From the NCBI GenBank assembly GCA_964573505.1, contig CAZNMS010000003.1, positions 1 through 64,000 of the forward strand: 64,000 bases of DNA, written 5' to 3'. The notes under the pieces are model-generated. The model was given only the letters and a program-made list of their open reading frames with translations. It searched no databases and was not told the DNA's origin. Both the position numbers and the translations under genes were made by a program. This DNA is from AM-0621 sp964573505. Lineage in GTDB: Bacteria; Planctomycetota; Planctomycetia; Planctomycetales; Planctomycetaceae. Positions 60,201 to 62,883 of this stretch are shown here, one piece after another (within the stretch, counting starts at the first letter, position 1; each line of letters begins with the position of its first letter).

Positions 60201-62883
60201 GACTCAGAATCGAGCCGACGCGTTCGAACTGAGCGATGCGGAACTCGATCGACTCTCCGCGATCGCCGTGCGCATCGGTCGCAGAGACGAACTCGCAACC
60301 GGCGACATCAACGTCGAAAGCGCGCTGACAATGGTCGCCCCGACGTTGCACCTCATCGGCGGTGCTGCCGTCACTCAAGCAGCCGGCATCACATCTCGAA
60401 ATCTCGCGATCGAGTCTGTCGGCAACATCACATTGAACCGCACTGACAACAGTGTTCCCGGTCGTCTCGCGCTGCGAGCAAGCACGGGCAGCATCGACTT
60501 CGTCAGTCAATCAGCGTTCGACATCGCCCGAGTCGATCTCGTCAACGGAGTCGCCGCCGGAGGCAATCTGCGACTGGTCGCGAACGCAACCGGCAGCGAT
60601 CGCGACGTCATGCTCTTCAACACTTCGGCAACGAACGACCTCTTCGCCGCAGGCAGCTTCAACGTCTCGATCACCGGAGACGACGCGACCTTCACCGTGC
60701 AAAAGGGAGCGGTCATCAAGTCCTCTTCCGCCGACGCAAAGACCGCGCACGTCATTGAAGTCGACGATCTCGATCTGCAAGGCACGCTCATGGCGCGGAA
60801 CAATCGAGTCACACTGCGACCCGCGCATCTCAATGACGCCGTGCTACTGGGCGGTGACGAACGTAACCAGCAAGCGCAAACGTTCGAACTGAGTGCCGCT
60901 GAACTCAGTCGCCTCACTGCAACAACACTCGAACTCGGTCGAGCCGACTCGACGAGCAATCTCACTGTCACCGGCTTCGTCGCATCGCCGAACACTCCGA
61001 CGTTGCGACTCAATACCGGCGGCGACGTGCTTGCTCCGAACGGCCAATTGATCGTCACGAACCTCGCGGTGACAGCCGGCGGTTCCGCAACGCTGACCGG
61101 TAACAACAACATCGAGACGTTCGCCGCGAACGTCGGCACGCGTCGCATTGCGAGCCTGCAATTGAACGACCTCAGCAACCTCTCGCTCGGCAACGTCGAC
61201 GGCATTAACGGAGCGACCGCGACCGAATGGCTCACCGTGACCTCAGCGGGTGCGTTCGGAGTGACCGGTAATGTCAGCGCTCCATTCGGCGTCACACTGA
61301 CCGCAGCCGACCGCACGCGAGCCGATCAACTCACCGTGTTCGAGACCGGCACGATCAGCAGCAACATTGCGGTCACGTTGACTGCCGGAGACCGACTCAC
61401 ACTGCGAACCGGTAGTCGAGTCACCGCAACGCGCGGCAGCATCATTCTGCAAAACGGAGCCCCCGACGTGCGCCCCGCAACGGTCAGCGGCACAACGATC
61501 GACGGCACGCTGACCGCATCGGATGCAATTACGGTTACAGAAGTGGCCGACAATCTCCGAGTGACCGGCAACCTCACTGCGAACAACGTCATCGCGCTGA
61601 TCACTCAAGCTGACGACCGCGTGCTGACAATCGCCAATAGCGGTGCCGTAACCGCAAAGAACTCGATCACTCTGACTGCCGACGAAATCGACTTGCTATC
61701 ATCGCTCGCGCTCACCGCACCGCTCGTCACATTGCGTCCGACCGAAGCGAGCGAGTCGATCGTGCTCGGCCTCAACTCGAACAACCGCGCCGACACACTC
61801 GAACTCAGCGACGCTGAACTCGACCGCATCGCCGCAACGACCATTCGCATTGGTCGCAACGACGTCGGAGCAGCAGCGGGGCCAATTACGCTCAGCGGAG
61901 CGATCGACACCTTGCAGGCTTCGACCCTGCATCTCATCACCGGAGCCGGCATCGACGGAGCAAGCGGCAGCATTCAAGAGACATCGCTCGTCGTCGAAGC
62001 CGCCGACGTTGTGACTCTCAACTCGAAGCAAAACAAAGTCACCGACTTCGCCGCCCGAGTGACCGCGCCGCAGTCACTGCAATTCGTCAACTCGCAATCG
62101 CTCGGCATCGCAACGATCGACGGCATCAGCGGAGTGACTTCGCATGGCGACATCGCGCTCTCGAGCGTCGGCACGTTCACGGCCATCACGCCGATCACAA
62201 CGACATCAAGCAACATCGCGCTGACCGCCGAGCGCGGCAACATGCTGCTCACTCAACCGGTCACTGCGGGCACGAGCGGGCAAGTCACGCTGACCGTCAT
62301 CGGCTCGACGCTGAGCAAGCCTTACACCATCACTTCAACCTCAACGGTCGGCCCGAAAGTGGTGCTTGTTGGCACCAGTAAGTTGCTGACGATTCCGTCG
62401 ACGCGTCTCACAGTCTCCGCCCCCGTTCGCAAGACCGAGATCACTCAATCCGTCGACGCCGCAACGCTCGAGTTTCTCACGCAGTCGGCGATCAACGTTT
62501 GGGCCGCCGCCGGCTTGAGCACCTCTGACCTCGCAAAACTGCGAAAGGTCAAAGTGCGTTTAGCCGACCTGAATGCGAACGGCCAAAACGGGAACTTGCT
62601 CGGAGCAACCCTGAGCGACACCGAAATCATCCTCGACGAAAACGCCGCCGGCCGAGGATGGTCGCTCCGCGCCAACGGCCCCGTGACGACAAACCGAGTG
62701 GACCTCATCAGCACGATCGCGCACGAACTGGGTCACACACTGGGCCTCGATCACAGCAGCAGCGAAGACGCGGTGATGTCCGAGTACCTCAGTCTCAACG
62801 AGCGTCATCTCCCAACCGCCGCCGACGTCGCCGCCCTCGACGCACTCTTCAGCACCAACAACCCCGCGCTCATCACCGACTAA
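30220..62883 (+). CDS. Giant mosaic surface protein: LEPR-XLL-like start, RTX, beta-helix, C-type lectin, C-terminal metzincin
   Basis: One uninterrupted frame of 10,887 codons from ATG 30220, which has GAGG about nine bases upstream; GTG 30199 is the alternative. The Arg-rich N-terminus leads to SLEQRLLLSG (residues about 44-53), matching the LEPR-XLL motif of planctomycete exported giants. Then, by approximate residue: autotransporter-like strand domain 60-180; five repeats of about 160 residues 215-970; unassigned 970-3020, with an OmpA-like module at 1946-2076; RTX nonapeptides 3023-3384; haemagglutinin-like beta-helix 3400-7300, broken by a C-type lectin near 5850-5950; DTGxGxD solenoid 7330-9310; five ELSDAELDR modules 9430-10560; zinc protease 10745-10880 with HELGHTLGLDH (His 10835, 10839, 10845). 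Probable roles are adhesion, matrix or predation; secretion route unknown. Gly/Ala/Asp/Thr-rich, Cys-poor. Confidence 0.95.
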   Translation: MRLRHWLSGVAAAFRWTNRVNRRTQRRWLLPGFAKGRFERRSESLEQRLLLSGVSVGDGQRFGTDDVIAALQVDSYSQTAGAVLSIEIGGIVAGAGVDDPLEGYDQINVSGAAQLAGTLEVQLVDGFVPEVGDTFDILKFGSVSGSFDLAIGLFGIGDGTIFFEVVQQPDRLQLVARAMEQQDVEVDDRDPSVNNAFGMLLNSNYFGFDTFTITTSLSIGEFFQASGTITLKSSNETVTLADGTAINADVIRIGGDDINAFAGVGGPYFVDSDDDGDIDSDDVPNDEATGLALHDVDFALALLTPAELPSGSAPLLSWAALNATASKAEFVGVDDVTIEATNISVAMNLVRGDVTPAEAPSKVVNFAQQPLSVLTAPGKTMSIAHDGSKGELMQAVADINLEVGEFFSLEGRVGIERSAKTVALSDGSTINGDVLAIGGKDMTAFAGMNAGSADELGLVLDDVDFGLAIVRDRDDASRVFRTLQADAGLADLVGIDSVVATGTELSVGINRGPSLTGPVADFKTTPISLPDDIYEINLDGAKGRLNQVDGHLHVEVADFLQLDGDFAVEQSQTTVTLTDGSTVDAQKLTIGANDASAFVGMNADGDDAIGLELEDVSFGVALLSDTQQSSRQWIAAKGSAESAEFVGIDPLTVRAEELQFELNRAAKDGSRIDYVAHPLTIPTGPSSDVSIDFNESRARVTGHAELAIAENVTVEGNVSVTFEEIVSTNPGVIASKKTTRRAIVGIGDANIFVGDRGSSDDAVGLSITNALGGFVYQRIQGSTDPTEKPTGYAIKADGDVALVGIDGVTVSGRVGIAMNKTGAALNEVIEFPNATNGETKEILLGFPDSDPRILVTGKGVDIDLVGVAKLKGDIAITPTNPAMAAQGAVTGTKLLFAANNVEAFLGYDGKGLAMSGGEFGAIVISNGVQSLGKGSPGGIAIKGKGSVRTEGLDVTLIGDVDILVNTTGAAIDESVTQLDGTVIDVKFDAGNRIFKLFPNNFDVALDGIVADGLDSLGDLLSGIAADLQPEFDIDGAVINVNPLSIPLPGTNISVDGIVGISKLVRIGDFIKHYLDPTFLPSLPAVVYGIDGPTLRGLIDYLNAQWLPSLKGFNPVDFKGLDFTFDDQGFSLTFDAAPTFNQSADLNFGAGLDALGVSFDSNAAIDLNVKTDISLDFGVNWIDGSSRFDINKLGLQATASADDLLLSAKVGPLKVAIGDRNAQMGHVSAALGGSVSFVNGEFDFTPGTNSISADLPLYASLSGVTLGGVSPPRLLADMQFTGPNPDFNIVPVDFEKLLDFRNLGIAQLVQMFPDVRDFLSSVLNVDALSTKIPFVDVSLNQVLGFAKAFDTDVLQKLNFNRPRVDLLTGLTGSIAANSKLFTALGANFTSDLIGQDLSILAPDGSLTATYRIAAIPNATTLELEVPATAAVTDKLFVVHRPIEPIQTLQEFVVAINAAGILPPGFNVAFDPVTQVFSIPLGFKGTLPAVNAPLDFGFDFGDALALETTGTGQVNAGVEGSLAIYVDLDGQTDVAPSGSVTAGSNVLSVAADFFRSDMLQREVTIDSTSYKIARIIDARHAELDRAAVRSAADKEVTVKSGIEFGIADAKLAGNLGLAVNNMSVAAQLGFLGITAGGPQSGISIDGSASLSLDRLPGSGIAADRRFSVNDLFSGDAFDALHFDFGGNATARLKGLKVDPGFGAELPIAPSAEIAIAVQNFLDLSKVQTIFSSPSLPFSLDVAKQFNNIIPGAVVLSLPDLGNAFDFAKVGLVDIVHGVQVGLDFLDAALIDQPFYNVQLPIINRSLKDVFGFAGDFAAKLEGLSADPEAALAQAEALIEAALGLLDNNLLDFNDQIFGLRLNGNVIDVHLGLGAIFSDTFGFALDLGTLLPGVNSVGMLSDLVNADGAVTLEALAKLSIDVGIRADLAEPEIFLYDYRTERDINRDVSNLIFSSVSFPAGSSTLSETQYANIRSQMQNAINAALAGQPEGARVEKLRATVVSAVNGANGANANTDSIYGAGQLAGRRQMAILAVQDRLSRELGVEVTLLAGEQVVAANSTEMNQTRAFKEVRAVVAVPVSVEQATGTHLTIGTRIAGEGLNLGFAVGPISMSVNNGYAVLDGDGVAATRDFALFTVAVDQTSGTPHDDGKYHILSESLSENLQFSTTGRLDVNLPTQLNLGELSYDLSAPIRLQTPPELGSLGLSNLLTGLSGLPIPGNFPALNFTLPDIRAEFTRLGGSLSLVSLLNDPTKIFDGLDFALGSLEDIFDKVTGADLPFLGDNLQQAARFINGLRAGILNQLKVNVGSPDQLIEDIQLALFRAFGPNGLNILKDVSLDGLINLGDIPIQWRDLNGNVLGDWIKNAQLPDGSLDSIQFGLQLGGKLLNTGIDLPLDIDLPGFQFNVNGGFGLEMDWGFDFGFGISVSDGFYVTTKADENDPEFKFSVAAYLDGTPNTPGVTTAFVGTAQLAFFDATIRDNNRANGKPSGLDGLLSLNLKGNAAHRLTINELQSQPLETTFNPNFVVDAGLNLAVSLETPAASMMPKLKTDLVADFDWDLKNGPQVPQIDLQNLRVSVGSIVADFLRPIAQRIQGTLEPMRPLIDKLTQTIPGLDRFLPDATVMGLVNLIMKVQGKPAINWDFVYAGKEMLRLVDLVAAMQADGEILLGSLTGMGLPNPRAIAAAFDLNSLPANFRNGLLDIQQKSVGRSPVGSTERSGFKTIEYLRDINNWLKILQGGDATLFTYEMPLLGFSSGFDVPIARVGVDRLNFGVGAKGSFNAAVDLAFGYDTFGARAALSSKNPLDLLDGFYVADFSLPQFRNFQVVAGTGGVEKDEAKIDLSIGLNAGASFAVVRGGLSGSVNFKFGADLQDIAKSKLIKDANGNVIGATYISDGKIRGSEFDTMYNYQNGGFANLFNLQGEANARASAYVDVYYVLDWGNVFDATLFNTQLFKVDHKAPQVAPTLATKVGSTLYINSGSRAGDRKYFNTKDGNEKFILNGSGGTVNVEFDDWYQTYSGITHVVADMGAGNDVFDASRLNGVTVNVTGGAGKDRLFTGSAGGTLDGGAGKDVLTGKDGPDVLIGGDDNDRITAGDGNDSIDAGAGDDRIVAGAGNDSVTAGDGADRITGDAGNDSIDAGAGDDRVTAGDGDDTILAGSGNDIVSGDLGNDAIGGGDGDDRITGNDGNDILSGGSGVDRIEGQNGNDMLDGGDGNDALDGDAGDDSIFGGAGSDLINADAGNDLVDAGADDDRINGSDGDDSLSGGSGADWIEAGRGNDQLSGNGGNDLLVAGIGNDVLDGGSDDDHLLTGDGDDTARGGDGADSLSGTKGNDVLSGDGGNDTIEGDAGNDWIDGGDGDDQLSDSAGNDTLGGGRGNDAVNGAQGDDVYFFVNNWGDDLLSDFSGFTTFDFSAVATPTVSNITPAFNEVVSSSGDRARLSNSPVVSLVLGSGNDSLFVRDHLNRAFNVRDVGGNDTYELTLGQPTAARSVAIDDQSGGNALRIEQIAATAPLGISSQLLTNGKESVTFSNTFRTLDVFGSGARFDGSAVDALGGGLVIAAIPGATQINVPYEFRATGSSIDLQAPLSAPAITLESFATLDIDQRLNAKQNGYIDARVYGDSSNILLNETLTVSAGADLNGGGAGWMRLTAPDGSISPRFGTSIIGTSSTLMLTAGGSAGASHEPLETRVARLHAVTSLGGSGSVIVHEADDLALTAQGHFSPTNNNGLVINPSYQWLAAANWDNSLSDDWRDELVDGIDRFAVATGNGSIDISLAAPGSVLTLTDAEVIARRNGDDIALTADDFEFVSGENRINGTGELNIRATTDAQSYRIGSAAEHSAGSDLTPLQRDEFVDLGVRDFAAIGDNFEHVAIGHRSSANTMLIGDVSDAPTLKSTSTPRSDAAALRNSTTFFANTITVAGVVQAPIDRVAFNAFRAEIQNKNLHLPLGAPDSGVSGREVAFNLNEQLLVTGFVNGSQLVDIDITDSTGNGGFYSPTGRAISLRVDNAGSITGTQSGSRVDIDTNAEIEIAGVLEVKGANSQLDAYAGSKLTVVAAGLVVGRDTNDVLSLRAGELVSIMPGSAVTAGAAFNNSSGKPVPYKTAEGADVIINSPHELLIGGSVTSSDGMTLGAGTPRFNHRDYFQSIAVADPNHPLLTQTQYAFLLTGTLTTLADNSLLALDSASDVIIRGNINVLGANSDLRLQSDRFVYVEGFLDVRDDLQILGAATTDGRLLNRSNPRLGSSVYVHATANVVTRDAGSSIDIKGGQDVDLFGTVVSGGTITASGVDFTGPSSSLSVTAGQQVFVDTGLLASGTITLNGGIAGVTAAEAAALATPATEHLGVYISTAGGATTRGLTTDGSGGGVTITSKSDIELLGNITAGADVRQSFDSKGKFLGQSFTYSTEPARITIDTDGQAFIGGHTLNKAGQLVTTGTYLRAAQAIDINGDQHESRKALIVHAASELTVNDPNGEITLSSGQEAEILGMFVAGGRIDAQYDPQGNYLGRVPVYFDGDSTITLKAGGQLEIGQDVVAGKTINVIGGSGIAGDTTGLVIQGSGRLLTNRPNSAINFTAPGTINLLPPGHINEIEATGFIPTANGVLTQDVTLVIEVDRVDFAYRGTATLTAAATADNKGIADLRDDIQRALSNGNYIVTRSNNAAHPLGSAFTELADDPTSAGLVDPDITVKLHNGKYVFASPYRLQMLDSSSNAHLLGFYFPTSTLHSNRVYAIDAPQPGSVINFGDPNSSSGKAIIGGKVRAYSAINVPGTGLNVPAGLDLGVTGVLETINGSINLYLGADGIIKGELIAGGNGSDIKLTADNSLTIRGHLTAADQIVLTGGRTQSAGHVDLLIEPTAQLRSNGGGGSIELNAQNDLIVDGIVGPNSTALRLVALQSSDGKLLVTKSAGQVLADAPLVLKGDVVDIQGVVRQTKSASDLGALPQYAATNYSGFAAVIDGRTSTTITGDLQTVGSLRIDADGDIDIYNTTVANVGDGSRLVLTGGNITFGRDAIDADGKAFRQGAILTARDEISIDVSGTVDIGSGIKLATPDEHSKVSISAGAINIAGSVFAGANLDGEWTGTGADLTLAASRSIRFGGTGLDANGQSIAVGGNAKATGTLSIVQPTSQSSASASPTSSASPAPQLTIDARSALRVSSTGDGKLLATAPGSINIDVARDVQIFGTLEATALGDDISLTSGELILIDGFVKAADQLGVSGGTDETGVSLMLNPLILLTNADGELINSSGAPLGANEDPVRVSGGVLTTGPGGDITLAGDQALAINGNVGQPRSSSGVLITDTDSVTVTKAGHFAVLGRVEATNSIRVNATDITLGQDAVLKTRGIDGEIDLRAANNLIVSAGQSNTEPALIESAQQVHLLGNVVSFAGEAFAHADDGRVLINAVSNVTIYGDVTATSALNINSGVAANWTDEQLFGVIRVADLVGGDVLVVGALTSIDGASQIQAGRNVNVEGAAAVAGATVSRPRPVIVQTPQTIQVVTGSRQVVDGTIYVPVVTYVTTTVTEQVGTEEVRIGSYFNTADISLNPQGYYYLGAINGGSLLDYYRNYFVEGIDYFNSSIDWSNVAPPAEGTVFGALNDAQRNLVLGQLGYSEYYYSSYANLQTHQTINGIPTVTPWYPSWLNAPTVPVNFNLPGFDNKLILVPEGSQLDVLRLVSQGEPTKHTAVVGRYRDKAVVSYTQDRSHYMSDTSRSLQYDPYSRNADANGYVYKELPTTDFDNSSTRFAVNYSGGGQREFEINNRIAPGVRNVQLNRVPDWVSSPERTEGTDQLGTTIYAPDGYAAPDTYLDNWDITGSHPGQLVGIDPLGVFHPTTYTLSTGTANAGGAIELAFQPWGANEIHYSNDSSKQHAAWIENAVQQQRVDVVANDEHVWIGALRFTTFAWTFQNLGGGAFFINQDGMPYTHWGEGEPNNLGGNEIGVEFRPNGDWNDWVASNLLKYVYQTNSYWESAPIYETFYDGGGNWRNDWKTITDKRTTYRFQMVTNAHDIYGLRPKFETFEVTTKNVASKAETQWRTEPIYEDQTILVTQRVYEAASAAPAASFSGDSIAARTDITLAAGQDAVISGVLRASGTDSTINVTAGRDAIIRGVVPNGAALGTLPATAELLADGAITVSAARDVTLNTSSLLRVDADGTAETRSDITLNAGRDLAMNGPLEALGAITGTAGRNLRVTDQLSGPNSVAATNIDLRAGRSGTGNITGTIDTVLNASSSIALHAGTTSGNLQFVNSDVSASSTGSVSLVATGGALNMLGGNIKSQRLNATFRDGFTANTTAAEYDLQALGVGNVDLTNFGNVEFVSPLVVDGNVSLTNFGNVTLPSVTTTGSAASHNVAITTRPAAFGAGHLALGHFSANGNAAINVSGTFTRTQSSAVRANAVTLSAANSSLDLTTDITSLVYQTRGSGNLSINNVGSRALTVDLSVLDGAMTVVTAGALNVVKALGLTNRDANDIALSASGDMQLGLVNAGVYAASNDDARAIRLQYLSAALRAAGVLGANTPDLTPATYATLDRAAARTALINAISANDVSNALTPEQEAAEADRQLDLQHTLTSHGDITLTSGGLISELSNASFAADSAVDLIADALTVTTVGGFSGLEVALNSASVAATSSGSIELIDSDGIGNPLAGLTVSRATTPNGSITIDTPGSLDVGFITAGGAGSNLTMTAHGGRLTLQPVSGNATPVTAGSGLFLTSGENIDIKSGFSAPDSISLVAFNDVIAPGTLSLTVNQNIRLETGASLVLPGTFRANGDVTLISNAGNVSVTGTIGGNGGSLSSLAIIARGNRVESGAFRGQFQFRSLVNGQTYYGSLPDVTRENVVRDSNGNIVARPLSLKLTPYQTMQTTGVKDPVTGLEFYRDPATGVRYYRRAEDQRLFSWQLPNGLYPFSGINLLSGGASNFYSTTENPDVGTLYLGADFSVPIARSNVTALDKSYTEIFDAAIKARVVPETYGSVDDGRSSGATVDITTASISSVTNSLAMQAQGQVALGSFVPAVTSSTGSLRFAQGENVVVPASWRAANITALSSGLVDPNGNMLGGDVTLAANPTRSDGSAIGVLDLSALGTINLAVTPNPTVGLAVSYGNNILNLPSSISLSASNSFIEIHQHDSLSNARNLFANGHVTLESYAGTVSVSNGTISGSGSNLSAVRLIAANEIIVDPGRVAASLWDISGRFRIGDATGSTAILNTGSLLFRSGSTYVADINSSSYDVLNVSGTVALEPHVNLQLNGSRTETFMLISNDGSDRMTGQFENYPLRSFHDIGGTEFRVVDVLNDNDFGFATPGNLSVTSLPPGTDVRVFLDGEYLVITQNGIVVSRTHTMLIAEVTIDAPVNLQTGNGDTGGTISLDLATNSFVQTTPNETSPTIRFSNLQSLVINGGAGTDNLVLDNSGSSSDSTIAITGDSITGLGATPISFSGLDALTIDSGSGDNAFSLSGNLPNLILNTGEGGDDISINGSITSLSLDTGTGSDALHFSGTITNLVLNTGSGADEISLSGSLGTLSVDTGNGEDTDDVSIVGSFTTLNLVTGAGADNVTVGASNAGATINLDLGDDGVPDALTIRGNDGGSSTAISASSGYGLAFNRTDGTQINAKNIADGELTLDLGTGDDLVSVNFANGNPIPTGGITVNGGGQSSDTGDILAINGAGQVGAASYTPDPTTFGNGKLSFGSAGSIDFTGLEPVIVSNVASLVMTTTGSVDDIAFAAVDYSGNAAVNISGTSDGIGFELLTFFDVDNFELDLGTNDIIGGGNGNDIVRFVEHASHSIADVGASLTINGGSGSGTLTITGAAEVSDLTINSGSGNDSLTFTSVTAESLTLNTNSGDDVVNLSGSITSLDIAAADGADSITVNADVATLTVSAGNGDNSLALGGTSTTAKLITRSGSDTVSITGEHAALDIETGDASDSVTIASTSTTIRIDAGTDSASDVLTLSGSATSYDLATHDGADAISLDIAFNTLTLAAGTGSDAVALQANQANSTATLDLGTDAALDHFTFNAGAIAAALTLTAEATGLALTRADGTALHLINATTDALTIALTDAASSLTVDFSNGTAVPTGGLTINGDADALGVSNDDITLIGAGALTSAAVTPSVGITDAAQLSLNGAFGARSIAVTHIANATLDEIADLTVTTPGSSDDIALTGATVRSSSGLTLTGSSDSTDFTTLHLARIGTLHLDLAANDALNSGSGADVVSLTNGPSNIPTLAASGTDFDITTGAGIDNLNLSGDLNDVTLHSGAADDVLNIRGTSQSLLITTDAGADSLTIDGTHASLNVDFGDGADSLLAGHADEILMTPSLPLDLTAATLLGGSGADRFEIYGALGTTTLQAGADADALSLDVTAKSLTVTTDDGTASDAADSFTLSGEVTALTLATGAGEDSVSISGTHGSLDLSTGSDADNISLLGSATHVTLTSASGTDNITINGDFANLDVDSGLDADTISIAGTSSKLNVQTSDGDDSLTLTGTHGTTTLDTQAGADGLTISGTYTTLTASTGSEADTVSLDITGTTIVLATDDGADLINISGAIADLSLDTGNHSDTVNVLGEHQLVDIASSDGDDVLTLNAAIATLDVSTGSGADTLTVRNEIRTAVIDTGTENDALNVNADINSLTANTQAGDDSITINGSTLTLGINSAAGADQLIINGFMDVMTIETGTEADTVAIDTEFTRLALTANTGSDEIDLRTNSAGAVATIDLGSDSDLDHLTFHGTSADNAVLVRKESTGVEISRDDDTVVHAVHIETDTLTLPLDSSNDVLTVDYVNGNPIPTGKLIVDGESPSTSLADKLRIQGRDAIDSLTYLPSGTTFGSGSFIATGDFGTREIVFSNIENLSVAGINDFTAVTANSIDDITLANAIEDNTAAIRITGSSDDLNITPLSFYDVTTFILDLATHDSAFERSGNDSLTVIDNASTASTIANALTVLDLKTGAGADNVSINAALGTAMLDTNIGSDTITQTGSAVRLNITTDSGDDSITLDGAISSLNLTTSSGIDLLTMHGKHGTAVVDTGNENDTVSSDATFNALTLATQAGNDVVLFSGDITTLVMTNGSGTDAITIHGHFGSATIDTGTEADTVSSDALFSTLNLNTNTGADIVDLRTNSANAIANVDLGTDTDFDKLTFHGTSAANDMLLKKEVSGVEISREDHTVVHASQIESDTLHLELDVENDVLTVDYVNGNPIPTGKLIVDGEAPTSAPGDKLRLLGRGLIDSLTYLPSSTTFASGVFTTSGAFGTRDIVFSSIENLAVSGINDFTITTPNSVDNVTLAATTEDEAAAVRFSGSSDGISLSPLNFYDVTRFHLDLATHDAVSMTNESGNGNDQLALTGTRAANEVFARGLNDVELRSTRAGAIDTDNVDFLGNVRVLRDLDVHDFSTINIAAAITADRDIRFTHFDSLTSTAPVTAGRELTLIADEIHLDALATFIAPTIGLRPFTTDLPIELGGTSDNRVGVLELSDAELDRIRTDLLRIGFKTAPNRTSTELVVPTRIVDGPIDGSAGPISIIGSVTIDPANIPNLHLLTGSSLTQTAPLQVLNLAVTADDAINLPLFSNNIDSTLTLHSDWSFVTFNNSNGYSIGLVDAQSGLNAFGGSVMLSVAANPADQNLRVTNTRPLSDVYARDEITISLLGAEARFIIDTDARLESKDPLVPNRSGLVHRITADNMDLGGDILAVGQRVVLQPLTAGTALQVGRAVTTDSARTLELNDSELDRVVSKLLDVGRNDDRAAASITLNGIVTPQFASTLHLKTGGDINGANGSIGVANLALSVAGSALLTNASNQLGTLAGVIGSSGSGSLDVVDQSILTIGDADTLSGLSASGSIAISTQNAFTIRRDITAAGAIELTSRDRNTDADDLIINAGVAIRSTGNSVTITTGDDLTVLQSVVINAAKNITVTAGANAIDPTLKSVAALNGTLSAGANIALTNGSGPITLDAALTAGDAITITQTGDDQLFSATNALTAVSNINITADDINISSTSTLSAPGVLLQPAEAGERIILGATTQNRADAFELSDAELDRLSAIAVRIGRRDELATGDINVESALTMVAPTLHLIGGAAVTQAAGITSRNLAIESVGNITLNRTDNSVPGRLALRASTGSIDFVSQSAFDIARVDLVNGVAAGGNLRLVANATGSDRDVMLFNTSATNDLFAAGSFNVSITGDDATFTVQKGAVIKSSSADAKTAHVIEVDDLDLQGTLMARNNRVTLRPAHLNDAVLLGGDERNQQAQTFELSAAELSRLTATTLELGRADSTSNLTVTGFVASPNTPTLRLNTGGDVLAPNGQLIVTNLAVTAGGSATLTGNNNIETFAANVGTRRIASLQLNDLSNLSLGNVDGINGATATEWLTVTSAGAFGVTGNVSAPFGVTLTAADRTRADQLTVFETGTISSNIAVTLTAGDRLTLRTGSRVTATRGSIILQNGAPDVRPATVSGTTIDGTLTASDAITVTEVADNLRVTGNLTANNVIALITQADDRVLTIANSGAVTAKNSITLTADEIDLLSSLALTAPLVTLRPTEASESIVLGLNSNNRADTLELSDAELDRIAATTIRIGRNDVGAAAGPITLSGAIDTLQASTLHLITGAGIDGASGSIQETSLVVEAADVVTLNSKQNKVTDFAARVTAPQSLQFVNSQSLGIATIDGISGVTSHGDIALSSVGTFTAITPITTTSSNIALTAERGNMLLTQPVTAGTSGQVTLTVIGSTLSKPYTITSTSTVGPKVVLVGTSKLLTIPSTRLTVSAPVRKTEITQSVDAATLEFLTQSAINVWAAAGLSTSDLAKLRKVKVRLADLNANGQNGNLLGATLSDTEIILDENAAGRGWSLRANGPVTTNRVDLISTIAHELGHTLGLDHSSSEDAVMSEYLSLNERHLPTAADVAALDALFSTNNPALITD
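30868..33130 (+). repeat. Five tandem repeats of about 160 residues in the giant protein
   Basis: Units start near 30868, 31420, 31885, 32340 and 32815. The core is a strand pair (FSLEGRVGIERSAKTVALSDG), then STINGDVLAIGGKDMTAFAG and a GLVLDDVDFGLAIV-like strand, ending with EFVGIDxVxxxG. The copies are clearly homologous at protein level but well diverged in DNA. Copies four and five are the most diverged. The function of the domain is unknown. Confidence 0.8.
36055..36447 (+). other. OmpA-like module within the giant protein
   Basis: Residues about 1946-2076 read as an OmpA C-terminal-like fold. A strand SNLIFSSVSFPAGSSTLSE is followed by a helix (QYANIRSQMQNAINAAL), then a strand with VEKLRATVVSAVNGANGANANTDSIYG. 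The helix AGQLAGRRQMAILAVQDRLSRELGVEV corresponds to the N-x-x-L-S-x-x-R-A helix, and VRAVVAVPV is the last strand. The peptidoglycan-binding Asp and Arg positions are not clearly kept, so binding is uncertain. Confidence 0.5.
39286..40370 (+). repeat. RTX (haemolysin-type) calcium-binding nonapeptide block
   Basis: About forty G-G-x-G-x-D-x-[LIV]-x repeats in residues 3023-3384, for example GGDDNDRITAGDGNDSIDAG and LDGGDGNDALDGDAGDDS. Such repeats bind calcium outside the cell and fold into a beta-roll. They are usual in type I-secreted proteins, but here the block lies in the first third of the chain rather than near the C-terminus, so it need not mark a type I secretion signal. Confidence 0.95.
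46820..48060 (+). other. C-type lectin domain in a compositionally distinct segment of the giant gene
   Basis: Residues about 5530-5950 differ from the repetitive beta-helix on both sides. They are rich in Tyr, Asn and Trp and use AT-ending codons far more. The last 120 residues form a C-type lectin: HVWIGALRF, then PYTHWGEGEPNNLGG, with the E-P-N triplet of mannose-type sugar sites, then the calcium-binding W-N-D in GDWNDWV. The 300 residues before it (YYYLGAINGG ... LGYSEYYYSSYANL) have no match that I know. The domain may give the giant protein its carbohydrate binding. Confidence 0.85.
52200..58150 (+). repeat. DTGxGxD beta-solenoid with four long internal repeats
   Basis: Short units of about 20 residues (for example TLSVDTGNGEDTDDVSIVGSF) recur through residues 7330-9310. 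Four longer modules of about 210 residues are embedded near 52860-53480, 54160-54800, 56270-56890 and 57490-58130. All share a [DS]xLTVDYVNGNPIPTGxLxVxG core followed by NDFT-[VI]-T-x-x-S-[IV]-D-[DN]-[IV]. The last two are most alike, and between them the DNA is nearly identical around 56489-56540 and 57722-57775, which suggests recent duplication or gene conversion. Confidence 0.85.
58500..61900 (+). repeat. Five ELSDAELDR modules near the C-terminus of the giant protein
   Basis: Copies begin near 58515, 59250, 60175, 60840 and 61755. Each reads as an ILGxxxxNRAxxxELSDAELDRI core, then a short IRIGR-[ND] strand and a TLHLxTGGxI turn, and is joined by about 200 residues of beta-helix. Copies three and five are the closest pair. 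Such modules are common in very long haemagglutinin-like repeat proteins of planctomycetes and cyanobacteria; I know no function. Confidence 0.85.
62450..62865 (+). other. Metzincin-type zinc metalloprotease domain at the C-terminus of the giant protein
   Basis: The segment LISTIAHELGHTLGLDHSS has the full H-E-x-x-H-x-x-G-x-x-H site (zinc His 10835, 10839, 10845; catalytic Glu 10836). It is followed by EDAVMSEYLS, whose Met fits the Met-turn. Ahead of it, SAINVWAAAGLS ... VKVRLADLNANG ... GATLSDTEIILDENAAGRGW resembles the short matrixin-like domain found at the ends of other planctomycete repeat proteins. All site residues are present, so it is probably active. Confidence 0.9.
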
